This document shows, piece by piece, positions 1 to 9,287 of a DNA stretch of 64,000 nt. A model generated the notes under the pieces. That model ran no database searches and was not told the origin of the DNA. It saw only the letters and a program-made list of their open reading frames with translations. A program made the position numbers and the translations under genes. Origin of the DNA: Herminiimonas arsenitoxidans (GTDB lineage: Bacteria > Pseudomonadota > Gammaproteobacteria > Burkholderiales > Burkholderiaceae_D); assembly GCF_900130075.1 (NCBI RefSeq), contig NZ_LT671418.1, positions 434,001 through 498,000 of the forward strand, given 5' to 3'. Position 1 is the first letter of the stretch. Each line of letters begins with the position of its first letter.

Positions 1-59
1 TGAAGTGTTATTTGCAGGTACGCGTCATACCTTGCTGAGGATCGTTTAATCAAATGAAG

Positions 60-99
60 CGATGGCAGTGCCTAGGACCAGGCTGCTGCCCATCGTTTT
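60..99 (+). terminator. Rho-independent terminator-like hairpin
   Basis: CGATGGCAG at 60-68 pairs with CTGCCCATCG at 86-95 with one bulged base, and TTTT follows at 96-99. Read rightward it would end a gene lying left of the window. It also sits just past the stop of the leftward DnaJ-like gene, so it may serve both strands. Confidence 0.5.
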
Positions 100-107
100 A
101 AGATAAT

Positions 108-1058
108 TTATCGATCAGAATTAACGCGCGGGGAAAAGTCGAAAGCGGCTTTCAGTGCGCGATATGCTTTTTGCGCAACCACGGTATGCACTGGTGGTGC
201 GACTTTGGTGATAACGGCGTACAGATCGCCTGCGGGATCACCAGGGATGCCACGTCCTTTAAGACGCAATTTACGCCCCGCAGTTGATCCAGCCGGAATG
301 GCCAACTGGATAGAGCCATCCGGTGTCGGTACATTGACGACCGTGCCGTGCTCCGCCAGATGCGCGGTTAAAGGAACATCGAAATAGATGTCGCGGCCAT
401 CGACCCGATAGCGGCGATGCGGACGGATGACGACTTCCAAATATAAATCACCAGCCTTGCCTTCACCCGTACCGGGGAAACCTTGTCCTGCCAAACGCAA
501 AGTCTGACCTGCGCGCATACCTTTAGGGATGCTGACCTTTAACGTGCGTTTGGAGACGATAGGCATGCCGTAGTCGTCAGTTGTATAGGTAGGCATCGAT
601 ACATTGCATGCGGTCCCGTGATACGTGTCTTCCAGATCAATTTGTACCTTGGCATGCTGATCGCTGCCATGTATATGGATGCCACGATTTTTAGGCGGCG
701 CAGCGTTGGGGCGGCCCATCATTTCATCCAGAATATTGCTGAAATGCTCTTCTGTGCGTTTGGCCGCCGGCGGCGCTTCCCTGGAGTCGAAGCCGTAATC
801 ACGATTTGCCTGCGGTGGTGGCGGTGCTTCGCGACGGGTGAACGGCGGGCGATACTCGTGATCGTAAGCCTGACGTTTTGAAGAATCTTTCAAGATGGCA
901 TAAGCCTCGCCGACTTCCTTGAAGCGGATTTCGGCGTACATCTCCCTGCTCACATCGGGGTGATATTTACGCGCGAGCTTGCGATACGCATTTTTAATCG
1001 CTTCTTGCGTGGCATTGCGCGGTACGCCTAGCGTCTCGTAATGATCCTTGAATTTCAT
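108..1058 (-). CDS. DnaJ-class co-chaperone, diverged CbpA paralogue
   Basis: Cytoplasmic Hsp40-type protein of 316 aa expected to stimulate a DnaK ATPase. An N-terminal J domain carries the HPD motif (YHPDVS). A Pro/Ala-rich linker replaces the usual Gly/Phe region, and two DnaJ C-terminal beta domains follow (IPKGMRAGQTLRLAGQG is typical of domain I). No zinc-finger cysteines are present, so it is CbpA-like rather than DnaJ. The start is placed at MKFKDHYETLG, which aligns with the second CbpA of this window (30812-31756); an in-frame start 21 bases upstream is less likely. Unlike that copy it has no adjacent cbpM, and the conserved APWEAALGA segment of domain II is replaced by TAHLAEHGT. 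It stands alone on its strand. Confidence 0.88.
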   Translation of the reverse strand: MKFKDHYETLGVPRNATQEAIKNAYRKLARKYHPDVSREMYAEIRFKEVGEAYAILKDSSKRQAYDHEYRPPFTRREAPPPPQANRDYGFDSREAPPAAKRTEEHFSNILDEMMGRPNAAPPKNRGIHIHGSDQHAKVQIDLEDTYHGTACNVSMPTYTTDDYGMPIVSKRTLKVSIPKGMRAGQTLRLAGQGFPGTGEGKAGDLYLEVVIRPHRRYRVDGRDIYFDVPLTAHLAEHGTVVNVPTPDGSIQLAIPAGSTAGRKLRLKGRGIPGDPAGDLYAVITKVAPPVHTVVAQKAYRALKAAFDFSPRVNSDR

Positions 1059-1301
1059 TGTCAGTTTCGTTGCTCGCAATCGTGGTGCTTCAATTTTTCC
1101 GAAAATTTAGCCTGTTACGCATAAAGGCGGTTTTTTACAGAGTCATTCTGACATGATCGCCATCCGGCTTAATGGACGAATAGGGCGATTATTGTTTGTC
1201 AATTTGCCATAACGGTATAAAAGCCTCCAATTCTTTCAATATAGTCACTATTTGCCATTTGTGTTGCCTAAATTGAAACGAATGAAAGTCGATTCAGCTA
1301 T

Positions 1302-1333
1302 GTAGAGAGCCGTTTGAAGGGCATACTCTCTAC
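1302..1333. promoter_or_regulatory. Inverted repeat upstream of small ORF
   Basis: GTAGAGAG (1302-1309) and CTCTCTAC (1326-1333) form a perfect 8-bp inverted repeat with a 16-base spacer, ending 26 bases before the ATG of the 77-aa gene. It could be an operator or a leader hairpin. A weak promoter candidate, TTGTTT at 1193-1198 with TATAAA at 1216-1221, lies upstream. Confidence 0.3.
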
Positions 1334-1359
1334 TTCGTTCAATAAACAGCATTTTTAAG

Positions 1360-1593
1360 ATGAAAAGCATGACCTACGAAGAATATCTCGACGAAGTGAC
1401 GACGCTCATGACGGAAAGATTTGATGTAACCGAAGCCGCCGCGATCAAGTATGTGATGCGCGCGCAAGCGAGTGATTTCTTTACCTTGCATGACGATGAT
1501 CCTGCGATGCGTACGCAAGAGCGTGCCGAGAAGGATGCGAAAACGATTTTCGAGCAGCGTAACAAGTCCAAGCCTGAGCTATACAAGAAGTAA
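1360..1593 (+). CDS. Small conserved-looking hypothetical protein
   Basis: A 77-aa acidic/basic mixed soluble protein with no signal peptide or membrane segment. It is predicted to be mostly helical (MTYEEYLDEVTTLMTERFDV). I do not recognise a family. The upstream sequence has no strong ribosome binding site, and a second ATG nine bases in (1369) could be the real start. It lies between the divergent DnaJ-like gene and the methyltransferase. Codon pattern and clean amino-acid composition favour a real gene over chance. Confidence 0.6.
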   Translation: MKSMTYEEYLDEVTTLMTERFDVTEAAAIKYVMRAQASDFFTLHDDDPAMRTQERAEKDAKTIFEQRNKSKPELYKK

Positions 1594-1662
1594 TTCACGC
1601 TATCACCGGCTGCGGCCATCTTTTACAACCATGCAAAGGCGAGTTGACGCACAATTCCGTCT

Positions 1663-2883
1663 TTGAAAAATCGGAATCAGCATGCCTTTGAATGTCCTCG
1701 CCATATCGGCCGTTATACCTATGCCCATCATGTTTTCGCAGCTAGCGGTGCAATTGTCGTGAGCGACCATCCCGTAATTACATGGAATGAAGCGGGCGAA
1801 GATCGCTCTGCGCGCTGGCAGTCGGAGAGTGGCGTTACTGCACCTAAACGTGTCGTTGTTGCCGATGACAAGATGACGGCTGATTCGGCATTTCGTCTGG
1901 CGAGTGAAGGTACGGCTTTGTTGTGGCACGGCGATTATCAGAATGCGCGTCAGCTGTTGCAGGCTTTGGCGCGTCGTATCGAACGCAAGCCACGCAAAGC
2001 GGCAACCACGCCCATCGATGCTTTCAACTTCCATAGACAGGCGCAATCACAACGCGCCCGCACGCTAGGCATGGTGCTGATCGCAGTGGATGCCGATTAC
2101 ACGATTCCTCTGCGTCGTGCGCCCGATATCAAGCTCGCCTGTAATGAGGCTTATGGTGCAAGTGCAGGCCCGTTTGTCGTTTCTCTGCGGGAAATACTGG
2201 GTTTGATCGGTGCGCATGAATGGCGCAAGAATGGTGTGGAGATCGAGGCGCTGGATGGTGCGCGTATTCATCCTTACTACGGCGTGTTTTCACCTGTGCG
2301 TGGTGAATATCTGAACCTGATTGCAGAAGCGCCGCTGCCATCCAAAAAGCTGGCTTTCGATATCGGTACTGGTACGGGTGTGATTGCAGCCTTGTTGGCG
2401 CAGCGTGGCGTAGCGAAGATAGTGGCGACCGATCAGGATGCGCGTGCTTTGGCGTGCGCCAAAGAGAATCTGGCTCGGTTGGATGTAAGCGATAAAGTGA
2501 AGGTGCTGGAGGCGGATTTATTCCCGGAAGGCAAGGCTCCTTTGATCGTTTGTAATCCGCCGTGGATTCCGGCGCGTCCAAGTTCTGCTATTGAATATGC
2601 AATCTACGATCCGGACAGCCGCATGTTGCGTGGCTTTCTCAACGGTTTGGCGGAGCATCTGGAAGCCAAGGGCGAGGGGTGGCTGATCCTGTCGGATCTG
2701 GCTGAGCATCTGGGCTTGCGTACGCGTGAAGAATTGCTGCAGATGATAGAAGCGGCAGGGCTGAAAGTGATCGCACGCATGGACACCAAGCCTACTCATC
2801 CGCGCGCAACGGATGAAACCGATCCCTTGCACAAGGCACGCTCGGCGGAAACGACATCGCTGTGGCGCCTCGCTGCACGCTGA
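1663..2883 (+). CDS. SAM-dependent methyltransferase (HemK/PrmC-like fold)
   Basis: Predicted class I methyltransferase. Motif I (AFDIGTGTGVIAALLAQ) lies near residues 230-246, an acidic motif II follows (VATDQD), and the N-P-P-W catalytic signature is near residue 298. That signature resembles the NPPY/NPPW of enzymes modifying amide or exocyclic amino groups in protein or nucleic acid; the substrate is unknown. The first 200 residues are an accessory region without recognised motifs. The longest frame begins with TTG at 1663. A GTG at 1759 (start MSDHPVITWNEAG) is a good alternative, and no in-frame ATG is available near the N terminus. A short zinc-ribbon-like gene follows 70 bases later. 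Confidence 0.8.
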   Translation: MKNRNQHAFECPRHIGRYTYAHHVFAASGAIVVSDHPVITWNEAGEDRSARWQSESGVTAPKRVVVADDKMTADSAFRLASEGTALLWHGDYQNARQLLQALARRIERKPRKAATTPIDAFNFHRQAQSQRARTLGMVLIAVDADYTIPLRRAPDIKLACNEAYGASAGPFVVSLREILGLIGAHEWRKNGVEIEALDGARIHPYYGVFSPVRGEYLNLIAEAPLPSKKLAFDIGTGTGVIAALLAQRGVAKIVATDQDARALACAKENLARLDVSDKVKVLEADLFPEGKAPLIVCNPPWIPARPSSAIEYAIYDPDSRMLRGFLNGLAEHLEAKGEGWLILSDLAEHLGLRTREELLQMIEAAGLKVIARMDTKPTHPRATDETDPLHKARSAETTSLWRLAAR

Positions 2884-2953
2884 TCTTTTATAATCACGGG
2901 TTTGCTAGATTTGCTTTCTTGCAGACCCGCATTCAATTTATTCAGGAATAAAC

Positions 2954-3172
2954 ATGGCTAACAAACCAGCCCGCATACTGACCTTCAAGTGCAAAAAATG
3001 CACAAAATCAGTCCAGGTGTTTTTGCAGAAAGTCTCTGCCTGCTCGCACATTCAACCGTATCAGGGGATTTGCACCTGCGGTGAAATCACGCGTTACGCG
3101 ACTGGCCAGAAAGATGCAGTCGAGTCGTTCATGAATTCGGAAGATGGCAACTGGTCGCACCATCATCATTGA
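2954..3172 (+). CDS. Small zinc-ribbon-like hypothetical protein
   Basis: A 72-aa protein with CKKC near residues 13-16 and a second cysteine pair in CTC near residues 41-43. The spacing could bind one zinc ion. The C terminus ends in four histidines, which could add metal ligands. It has no signal peptide or membrane segment. It starts at an ATG preceded by AGGAATAA and lies 70 bases after the methyltransferase, possibly co-transcribed. No specific function can be assigned. Confidence 0.65.
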   Translation: MANKPARILTFKCKKCTKSVQVFLQKVSACSHIQPYQGICTCGEITRYATGQKDAVESFMNSEDGNWSHHHH

Positions 3173-3196
3173 TGCGCCATGGTCGATACCGCTGGC

Positions 3197-4591
3197 TTAG
3201 TTGCTATCGGTATTGATAAAACGCATCTTGAAGTTGCGTCCCTTGATATTGCCTTCGCTTAAACGCGCATACGCCTTGTCCGCAACCTTGCGATCCAGCG
3301 CGACATAGGTCATGAATTCAAAGACATTGATTTTGCCGACCTGATCCTTGGTCAAGCCAGCATCGCCAGTCAACGCGCCCAGCAAATCGCCTGGGCGCAA
3401 TTTATCCCTCTTGCCGCCCATGATGCACAGCGTCACCATAGGCGCGTGCAAGTCGCCGCCTTCGGCTACTTCCAGCTCATTCAAGTTGAACCATTGCACA
3501 GGCTTGTGCTGATACTCCTCAATCAGCTTGACCCATTTTTTCTCATTCGGTGCACACAAACTTAGCGCCAGACCTTTTTCCTGACCGCGGCCGGTGCGAC
3601 CGATGCGGTGGATATGCACTTCAGTGTCTTTCGATACATCGACGTTGATGACTGCACCCAAGGATTGAATGTCCAATCCACGTGCGGCGACATCGGTTGC
3701 GACCAGTACGGAACAACTTTGATTGGCAAACAGCACCAGAATTTCATCGCGTTCGCGTTGTTCCAGTTCGCCGTATAAGGCGAGGGCGCTGAAACTTTGC
3801 GCGCGCAATTCGGCGGCTAGTTCGCGGCAATGGATTTTGGTATTGCAGAATGCCAGCGTTGACACTGGTCGGTAGTGCTTTAACAGTGTTGCGACTGCCG
3901 CATTGCGTTCGTCGTAGCCAACTTCGTAAAAACGCTGCTCGATCTGACTGTCGTCGTGTTGCGCTTCAACTTTGACTTCGACTGGATCGCGCAGGAATTC
4001 TGCGCTGGCACGGCGGATATCGTCCGGGTAAGTCGCAGAAAACAGCAAAGTCTGGCGGCGTGTCGGGCAGGCACTGACGATGCCGGCAATCTCTTCATAA
4101 AAACCCATGTCGACCATGCGATCAGCTTCATCCAGCACCAGTGTCTGTACTTTGGATAGATTGATGGTTTCGCGCGAGATGTGATCGCGGATACGGCCAG
4201 GTGTACCAACCACAATGTGCGCGCCGTGTTCGAGCGATGCGATTTGCGGACGCATCGGTGCGCCACCACACAAGGTTAATACCTTGATGTTGTCGGTGAA
4301 GCGCGCCAGACGGCGCAACTCATTCGATACCTGATCGGCCAGCTCGCGCGTAGGGCAGATCACTAACGCTTGCACTGCAAACCAGGTTGGATTCAGCTTC
4401 TGCAGCAAGCCGATGCCGAAGGCTGCTGTCTTGCCGCTGCCAGTCTTCGCCTGCGCAATCAAATCACGCTGCTCCAGTATCACCGGCAGGCTTTGCGCCT
4501 GGATGGGCGTCATCTCGTGATAGCCGAGCGTATCGAGATTGCTCAGCATGGCAGGTGAGAGGGCGAGATTGGAGAAGGAACTAGTGGTCAT
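3197..4591 (-). CDS. dbpA: ATP-dependent RNA helicase DbpA
   Basis: DEAD-box helicase of 464 aa involved in large-subunit ribosome assembly in its family. Visible motifs are Q (MTPIQAQ), Walker A AKTGSGKT at residues 48-55, VLDEAD, SAT in LLFSATYPDD, and HRIGRTGRG. The last 75 or so residues form the DbpA-type RNA-binding domain (GGKRDKLRPGDLLGAL through GRNFKMRFI), which in E. coli recognises 23S rRNA hairpin 92. The start is set at MTTSSFSN; the frame is open for 26 more codons but those residues do not resemble the family. It is transcribed toward, and converges with, the zinc-ribbon gene. Confidence 0.93.
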   Translation of the reverse strand: MTTSSFSNLALSPAMLSNLDTLGYHEMTPIQAQSLPVILEQRDLIAQAKTGSGKTAAFGIGLLQKLNPTWFAVQALVICPTRELADQVSNELRRLARFTDNIKVLTLCGGAPMRPQIASLEHGAHIVVGTPGRIRDHISRETINLSKVQTLVLDEADRMVDMGFYEEIAGIVSACPTRRQTLLFSATYPDDIRRASAEFLRDPVEVKVEAQHDDSQIEQRFYEVGYDERNAAVATLLKHYRPVSTLAFCNTKIHCRELAAELRAQSFSALALYGELEQRERDEILVLFANQSCSVLVATDVAARGLDIQSLGAVINVDVSKDTEVHIHRIGRTGRGQEKGLALSLCAPNEKKWVKLIEEYQHKPVQWFNLNELEVAEGGDLHAPMVTLCIMGGKRDKLRPGDLLGALTGDAGLTKDQVGKINVFEFMTYVALDRKVADKAYARLSEGNIKGRNFKMRFINTDSN

Positions 4592-5098
4592 GAGCGGCTT
4601 GCGTGATGCGGAAAAGGACTCGCAGTCTAACAGGCATGGACTGATAGATGAAAAATCCGGTACCTGCAAAGCATAAATAATTCGCTCTTACGCGTAAGTC
4701 TTCTTCATAAATTGTCAGATTGGCTGCGCATACACCGTCACAACCATGCTTGTTACGTGATTTGTTTTACCGATGCGGTGACAGGTCGATCATTGTTACA
4801 AGCCTGGATTGCATCAAGGCAACAAAAAACAGGCGGAAAAGAACACATTTTTCACGACCAAATATATCGTTTCATAATATGGAATATTAATATCGCACTG
4901 CATCAATAAAAAATTCCAAAGGGTAGAATATCGTTTCACATACAGAAAAATACAATATAACTTATTGATAAATAAGGTAAAAAAATAATTAAAATATCTT
5001 ATATAAGACATTGTTGCTATGCGCAATATCGCCTATGATTAATCCAATGTTTTTTCCAGTTTCGGTTTTTTATAAGCACTTAACTAAGGAGATTCATC
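4592..5098. other. AT-rich intergenic region upstream of aceA
   Basis: No gene is visible in these 507 bases. The right half is strikingly AT-rich. It contains a 12-bp palindrome CTTACGCGTAAG at 4687-4698, a direct repeat ATATCGTTTCA at 4864-4874 and 4928-4938, a 12-bp palindrome TCTTATATAAGA at 4997-5008, and the likely aceA promoter. The repeats are plausible regulator sites for the glyoxylate shunt. Confidence 0.5.
5011..5039 (+). promoter_or_regulatory. Candidate sigma70 promoter of aceA
   Basis: TTGTTG (5011-5016), a 17-base spacer and TATGAT (5034-5039) fit a sigma70 promoter with a modest -35 box. Transcription would start near 5046, giving a leader of roughly 50 bases before the AAGGAG ribosome binding site of aceA. 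The palindrome TCTTATATAAGA ends three bases upstream of the -35. Confidence 0.45.
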
Positions 5099-6427
5099 AT
5101 GGCAACTCGCGAACAGCAAATTCAGGCATTAAACAAGGATTGGACTGACAATCCACGCTGGACAGGTATCAAGCGTAACTACTCTGTGGAAGATGTTGTT
5201 CGTCTACGCGGCTCCGTGCAGATAGAGCACACGCTGGCTCAGCGTGGCGCCGAGAAGCTGTGGGAGATGTGTAATAACGAGCCTTTCGTGAATGCGCTCG
5301 GTGCATTGACTGGCAATCAGGCGATGCAGCAGGTCAAGGCTGGCTTGAAGGCGATCTACCTGTCGGGTTGGCAGGTTGCCGGTGATGCCAATGTGGCCGG
5401 CGAGATGTATCCGGATCAATCGTTGTATCCGGCCAATTCGGTACCGCTGGTGGTCAAGCGCATCAACAACACCTTCCAGCGCGCCGATCAGATTCAATGG
5501 TCGGAAGGCTCGGGCGATATCGATTTCTTTGCGCCTATCGTGGCCGATGCAGAAGCCGGTTTTGGCGGCGTCTTAAATGCCTATGAGTTGATGAAATCCA
5601 TGATCGAGGCTGGCGCTGCTGGTGTGCACTTCGAAGATCAACTGGCATCGGTCAAGAAATGCGGCCACATGGGCGGCAAGGTTCTGGTGCCGACGCGTGA
5701 AGCAGTCGAGAAGTTGAATGCTGCACGCTTGGCTGCCGATGTATCCGGTACAACGACCTTGGTCATTGCACGTACCGATGCAGAAGCCGCTGACTTGTTG
5801 ACCTCTGATGTCGATGAAAATGACCAGCCGTTCCTTACTGGCGAACGCACGGTCGAGGGTTTCTATAAAACCCGTTCCGGTTTCGATCAGGCGGTATCAC
5901 GCGGTCTGGCGTATGCGCCGTATGTCGATATGTTGTGGTGTGAAACCGGCAAGCCGGATCTGCAATTTGCCAAGCAATTCGCAGAGGCTATCCACGCCAA
6001 ATTCCCCGGCAAGATGCTGTCTTATAACTGCTCGCCATCCTTCAACTGGAGAAAGAATCTGGACGATGCAACCATCGCCAAATTCCAGAAAGAGTTGGGC
6101 GCGATGGGCTACAAATTCCAGTTCATCACATTGGCCGGTTTCCATTCACTGAACTATTCGATGTTTAACCTGGCGCACGGTTACGCACGTAACCAGATGT
6201 CGGCCTTCGTCGAGTTGCAGGAAGCCGAATTCGCTGCTGCGGATAAAGGCTTCACTGCGGTCAAGCATCAGCGTGAAGTAGGCACCGGTTATTTCGATGC
6301 CATCACTCAGGTCATCCAGCAAGGCAAGTCATCCACTACGGCGCTGCATGGCTCGACTGAGGATGAGCAATTTTTTGACAGCAAGGTAGCAAAGGTTTGT
6401 ATCGCAGGACACAAGAACGCTGCATAA
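5099..6427 (+). CDS. aceA: Isocitrate lyase
   Basis: Cleaves isocitrate to glyoxylate and succinate, the first step of the glyoxylate shunt, in the cytoplasm. The 442-aa length fits proteobacterial AceA. The family signature KKCGHMGGK is present with the catalytic cysteine near residue 188, together with DADAGFGG-type metal-binding sequence (ADAEAGFGG) and the NCSPSFNW active-site segment. An AAGGAG ribosome binding site precedes the ATG. Malate synthase follows on the same strand after 95 bases that contain a hairpin. It is probably induced on acetate or fatty acids; the regulator is not identifiable here. Confidence 0.97.
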   Translation: MATREQQIQALNKDWTDNPRWTGIKRNYSVEDVVRLRGSVQIEHTLAQRGAEKLWEMCNNEPFVNALGALTGNQAMQQVKAGLKAIYLSGWQVAGDANVAGEMYPDQSLYPANSVPLVVKRINNTFQRADQIQWSEGSGDIDFFAPIVADAEAGFGGVLNAYELMKSMIEAGAAGVHFEDQLASVKKCGHMGGKVLVPTREAVEKLNAARLAADVSGTTTLVIARTDAEAADLLTSDVDENDQPFLTGERTVEGFYKTRSGFDQAVSRGLAYAPYVDMLWCETGKPDLQFAKQFAEAIHAKFPGKMLSYNCSPSFNWRKNLDDATIAKFQKELGAMGYKFQFITLAGFHSLNYSMFNLAHGYARNQMSAFVELQEAEFAAADKGFTAVKHQREVGTGYFDAITQVIQQGKSSTTALHGSTEDEQFFDSKVAKVCIAGHKNAA

Positions 6428-6449
6428 AAAGCGTCTTGTTAGGAGGAGG

Positions 6450-6472
6450 CCGCACCCATTCGGGTGCGGTTT
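6450..6472 (+). terminator. Intercistronic hairpin between aceA and aceB
   Basis: CCGCACCC (6450-6457) pairs perfectly with GGGTGCGG (6462-6469) around a 4-base loop, followed by TTT. The U-tract is short, so it may be a partial terminator or an mRNA stabiliser that lets aceA be expressed more than aceB. Confidence 0.55.
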
Positions 6473-6522
6473 AAACAGAAGGGTAGTAATTACATTACTG
6501 ATTCACTTATACGGAGACAAGC

Positions 6523-8121
6523 ATGACAACGAGCACGATAGAGTTCCCAGCAGGTATCGAGATTGAAGGCGAATTCAAAGCAGATTATGACCAGATATTG
6601 ACGCCGGAGGCATTGGCCTTGGTCGCCAAATTAAGCCGTAGCTTTGAGGCACGCCGTCAGGAACTGCTGGCAATTCGAGTCCAACGTGCCCAGCGTATTG
6701 ATGCCGGCGAACGTCCTGATTTTTTGCCGGAGACTGCAGCGATACGCGCTGCTGATTGGCGTATTGCACCGATTCCGGCAGATCTGCAATGTCGTCGTGT
6801 TGAAATCACAGGTCCAGTCGATCGCAAGATGGTGATCAATGCACTCAATTCAGGTGCCGATATTTACATGGCAGACTTTGAGGATGCGAATACGCCTAAC
6901 TGGGATAACCAGATCAGTGGCCAGATCAATTTGATTGATGCAATACGGAAAACCATTTCGTTCGAGACGACGGCCAAGAGCTACAAACTGAACGACAAGC
7001 TCGCTACCTTGCTGGTACGTCCACGTGGCTGGCATCTGGATGAGAAGCACATGCTGGTGGACGGCAAGCGTGTGTCAGGCGGCATCTTCGACTTTGCGCT
7101 ATTCATGTTCCATAACGCGCATGAATTGCTGAAGCGCGGTTCCGGTCCTTACTTTTATTTGCCAAAGCTGGAATCGCATCTGGAAGCGCGCTTGTGGAAC
7201 GATATTTTCGTCATGACGCAACGTGAGCTTGGCCTGCCGCAAGGCACGATCAAGGCAACTGTCTTGATCGAAACCATACTTGCCGCATTCGAGATGGATG
7301 AAATTCTGTATGAACTGAAAGACCATAGCGCTGGCTTGAATGCAGGGCGCTGGGATTACATTTTCTCGTGCATCAAGAAGTTCAAGCTGGACAAGGATTT
7401 TTGCCTGGCTGATCGCGCCAAGGTGACGATGACGGTGCCTTTCATGCGCTCCTATGCTTTGTTGCTGCTGAAAACTTGCCATCATCGCGGTGCACATGCG
7501 ATGGGCGGTATGGCAGCGCTGATTCCTATCAAAAACGACCCAGTCAAGAATGAGCTGGCGATGAATGCCGTGCGTATCGACAAAGAGCGCGATGCGATCG
7601 ACGGTTACGACGGCGGTTGGGTCGCGCATCCGGGATTGGTTGATTTAGCGATGACGGAGTTCAAGAAGGTTCTGGGCGACAAGCCTAACCAGATAGGCAA
7701 GTTGCGCGATGATGTGCATGCGACGGCTGCAGATCTGCTGAACTTCCAGCCAGAGACACCGATCACGGAAGCTGGTTTGCGCTACAACATCAATGTCGGG
7801 ATTCATTATCTGGGTAGCTGGCTGGACGGCAACGGTTGTGTGCCGATTCATAACTTGATGGAAGACGCAGCTACCGCCGAGATCAGCCGCTCGCAAGTGT
7901 GGCAATGGATACGCTCGAACAAAGGCGTGCTGGATGATGGTCGCAAAATTACAGCGGCGATGGTGCGTCCCATGATTCAGGAAGAATTGTTGAAAGTGAA
8001 GCAGGATGCTCCAAACGGGAGCAGTCCTAGCTATATACGTGCGGCGAAAATTTTTGAAGAAATGTCGACGGCCGCAACGTTTGCGGAATTCTTGACCTTG
8101 CCGCTATACGAAGAAATTTAA
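6523..8121 (+). CDS. aceB: Malate synthase A
   Basis: Condenses glyoxylate with acetyl-CoA to malate, the second step of the glyoxylate shunt. The length of 532 aa is typical of the A isoform. Family segments visible include [12 protein letters not shown], the signature around [17 protein letters not shown] (about residues 265-281) and [13 protein letters not shown]. The C-terminal region with [21 protein letters not shown] is also typical. The ATG is preceded by GGAGAC. It lies downstream of aceA in the same direction and probably shares its regulation. Confidence 0.96.
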   Translation: MTTSTIEFPAGIEIEGEFKADYDQILTPEALALVAKLSRSFEARRQELLAIRVQRAQRIDAGERPDFLPETAAIRAADWRIAPIPADLQCRRVEITGPVDRKMVINALNSGADIYMADFEDANTPNWDNQISGQINLIDAIRKTISFETTAKSYKLNDKLATLLVRPRGWHLDEKHMLVDGKRVSGGIFDFALFMFHNAHELLKRGSGPYFYLPKLESHLEARLWNDIFVMTQRELGLPQGTIKATVLIETILAAFEMDEILYELKDHSAGLNAGRWDYIFSCIKKFKLDKDFCLADRAKVTMTVPFMRSYALLLLKTCHHRGAHAMGGMAALIPIKNDPVKNELAMNAVRIDKERDAIDGYDGGWVAHPGLVDLAMTEFKKVLGDKPNQIGKLRDDVHATAADLLNFQPETPITEAGLRYNINVGIHYLGSWLDGNGCVPIHNLMEDAATAEISRSQVWQWIRSNKGVLDDGRKITAAMVRPMIQEELLKVKQDAPNGSSPSYIRAAKIFEEMSTAATFAEFLTLPLYEEI

Positions 8122-8183
8122 GTTGCAGGGTAGTGTGGCGATCTGCTGCACTACTCAATTCCATCAAGCTTGAATTCAATTAC

Positions 8184-8213
8184 AAGCAAGTGCGATAGTC
8201 ACGGCGCTTGCTT
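8184..8213 (+). terminator. Terminator-like hairpin after aceB
   Basis: AAGCAAGTGC (8184-8193) pairs with GCGCTTGCTT (8204-8213) with one G-U pair, followed by the T-rich tail ATTCTTT. It probably ends the aceA-aceB transcription unit. Confidence 0.5.
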
Positions 8214-8294
8214 ATTCTTTGCCTTGGCGACAGATAGATCGCTATTCCAGATTAAGCTGAGGTAATCATATTTTTTAAGGTGTTTGTAAAAATA

Positions 8295-8312
8295 TAGTTG
8301 CATAGCGAATTA
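8295..8312. promoter_or_regulatory. Putative MarR operator, copy 1
   Basis: TAGTTGCATAGCGAATTA lies 20 bases before the marR ATG. It matches 14 of 18 positions with a second copy at 8765-8782, upstream of the tautomerase gene. The arms TAGTT and AATTA form an imperfect dyad. Confidence 0.5.
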
Positions 8313-8332
8313 AATTATCCTAATATTCAGTC

Positions 8333-8749
8333 ATGTTTGATCATTGCCTCTACTTCAATACGACTGCTTTGGCACGCGTTCTCGAGCGTGAATGGGCCAA
8401 GGCATTCAAGCCGTTCGGAATGACGCCATCGCAAGCGTTCATGCTCCGCGCGGTGTTGGCTAATCCTGGCATGTTGCAGAGTGAGTTGGCGGCGACATTG
8501 GCTATCTCTCGTTCTACAGCGACGCGCACTTTGGATGGTTTGCAGCAGATGCAATTGCTGGTGCGCACGGCGACGGAGCGTGACGGTCGAGAATCAGCGA
8601 TAGCGCCAACCGAATTGGCTATCGCAATGAAGGAGCAGTTAGATGCTGCCAGTGGAGAGGTAACGAAGCGTCTGAAAAAGGAATTGGGCGCTGTGCAGTT
8701 TGATGAAACCGTAAACAAAGTAAAAAAAGTTCGCTCAGTCATCGCCTGA
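8333..8749 (+). CDS. MarR-family transcriptional regulator
   Basis: A 138-aa winged-helix DNA-binding repressor. The recognition region is QSELAATLAISRSTATRTLDGL, followed by a wing with a TERDGRES-type turn (RTATERDGRESAIAPTE). No cysteine stands out as an OhrR-like sensor. The gene is followed 48 bases later by the tautomerase, and both are preceded by the same 18-bp motif, suggesting that it represses itself and its neighbour. The inducing ligand is unknown. Confidence 0.88.
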   Translation: MFDHCLYFNTTALARVLEREWAKAFKPFGMTPSQAFMLRAVLANPGMLQSELAATLAISRSTATRTLDGLQQMQLLVRTATERDGRESAIAPTELAIAMKEQLDAASGEVTKRLKKELGAVQFDETVNKVKKVRSVIA

Positions 8750-8764
8750 ATTTTTTTGATTAAG

Positions 8765-8782
8765 TAGTTGTATAGCAAACTA
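8765..8782. promoter_or_regulatory. Putative MarR operator, copy 2
   Basis: TAGTTGTATAGCAAACTA has arms TAGTT and AACTA and repeats the motif in front of marR. It lies between marR and the tautomerase, ending 15 bases before the tautomerase ATG, so binding could block an internal promoter or transcript elongation. Confidence 0.5.
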
Positions 8783-8797
8783 AAAAAGGAGTTTCAA

Positions 8798-9187
8798 ATG
8801 CCTATCCTGAATGTGAAAGTAAGCGCAGAAAAATCACCAGAACTGACGAAGCAGATTGCCGAGCTTCTACTGGATTTAACAACGTGCATCCTGAAAAAGA
8901 AACGCGAAGTCACGGCCATTGCCATCGATTTTGTGGCACACGATAGCTGGGTCGTTGGCGGGCATCTTTTGAGCGAGCAAAAGAAGAACAGCTTCTACTT
9001 CGACATCAAGATCACAGACGAAACCAATACCAAGGATGAGAAGGCGCTTTACATCAAGGAAGCTTTCGCAGGATTTGAGCGCATATTGGGCAATCTGCAC
9101 GAGGAGAGTTATATCTATGTGCAGGATGTCAGGGCGGCTTCGTATGGTTACGGTGGTTATACGCAAGAGTATCGCTATCACCATTGA
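8798..9187 (+). CDS. Tautomerase-family (4-oxalocrotonate tautomerase-like) protein
   Basis: A 129-aa protein beginning MPILNVKVS, so removal of Met would expose the N-terminal catalytic proline of the tautomerase superfamily. The start at 8798 has a good AAAAAAGGAG ribosome binding site; a TTG 30 bases upstream would bury the proline and is rejected. The sequence looks like one long subunit with extra C-terminal residues (SYGYGGYTQEYRYHH) beyond the usual 60-aa 4-OT. Members isomerise enol/keto acids or dehalogenate. Its substrate is unknown. It is probably controlled by the adjacent MarR. Confidence 0.82.
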   Translation: MPILNVKVSAEKSPELTKQIAELLLDLTTCILKKKREVTAIAIDFVAHDSWVVGGHLLSEQKKNSFYFDIKITDETNTKDEKALYIKEAFAGFERILGNLHEESYIYVQDVRAASYGYGGYTQEYRYHH

Positions 9188-9287
9188 TTGAACTTGGTGA
9201 TGAAGGACCTAGGCAAGATGTTCAATTTTTCCATTGTGCTGTTTTGGCACATAATGGAGACCCATCAACCATAGTTCGACTATCGCT

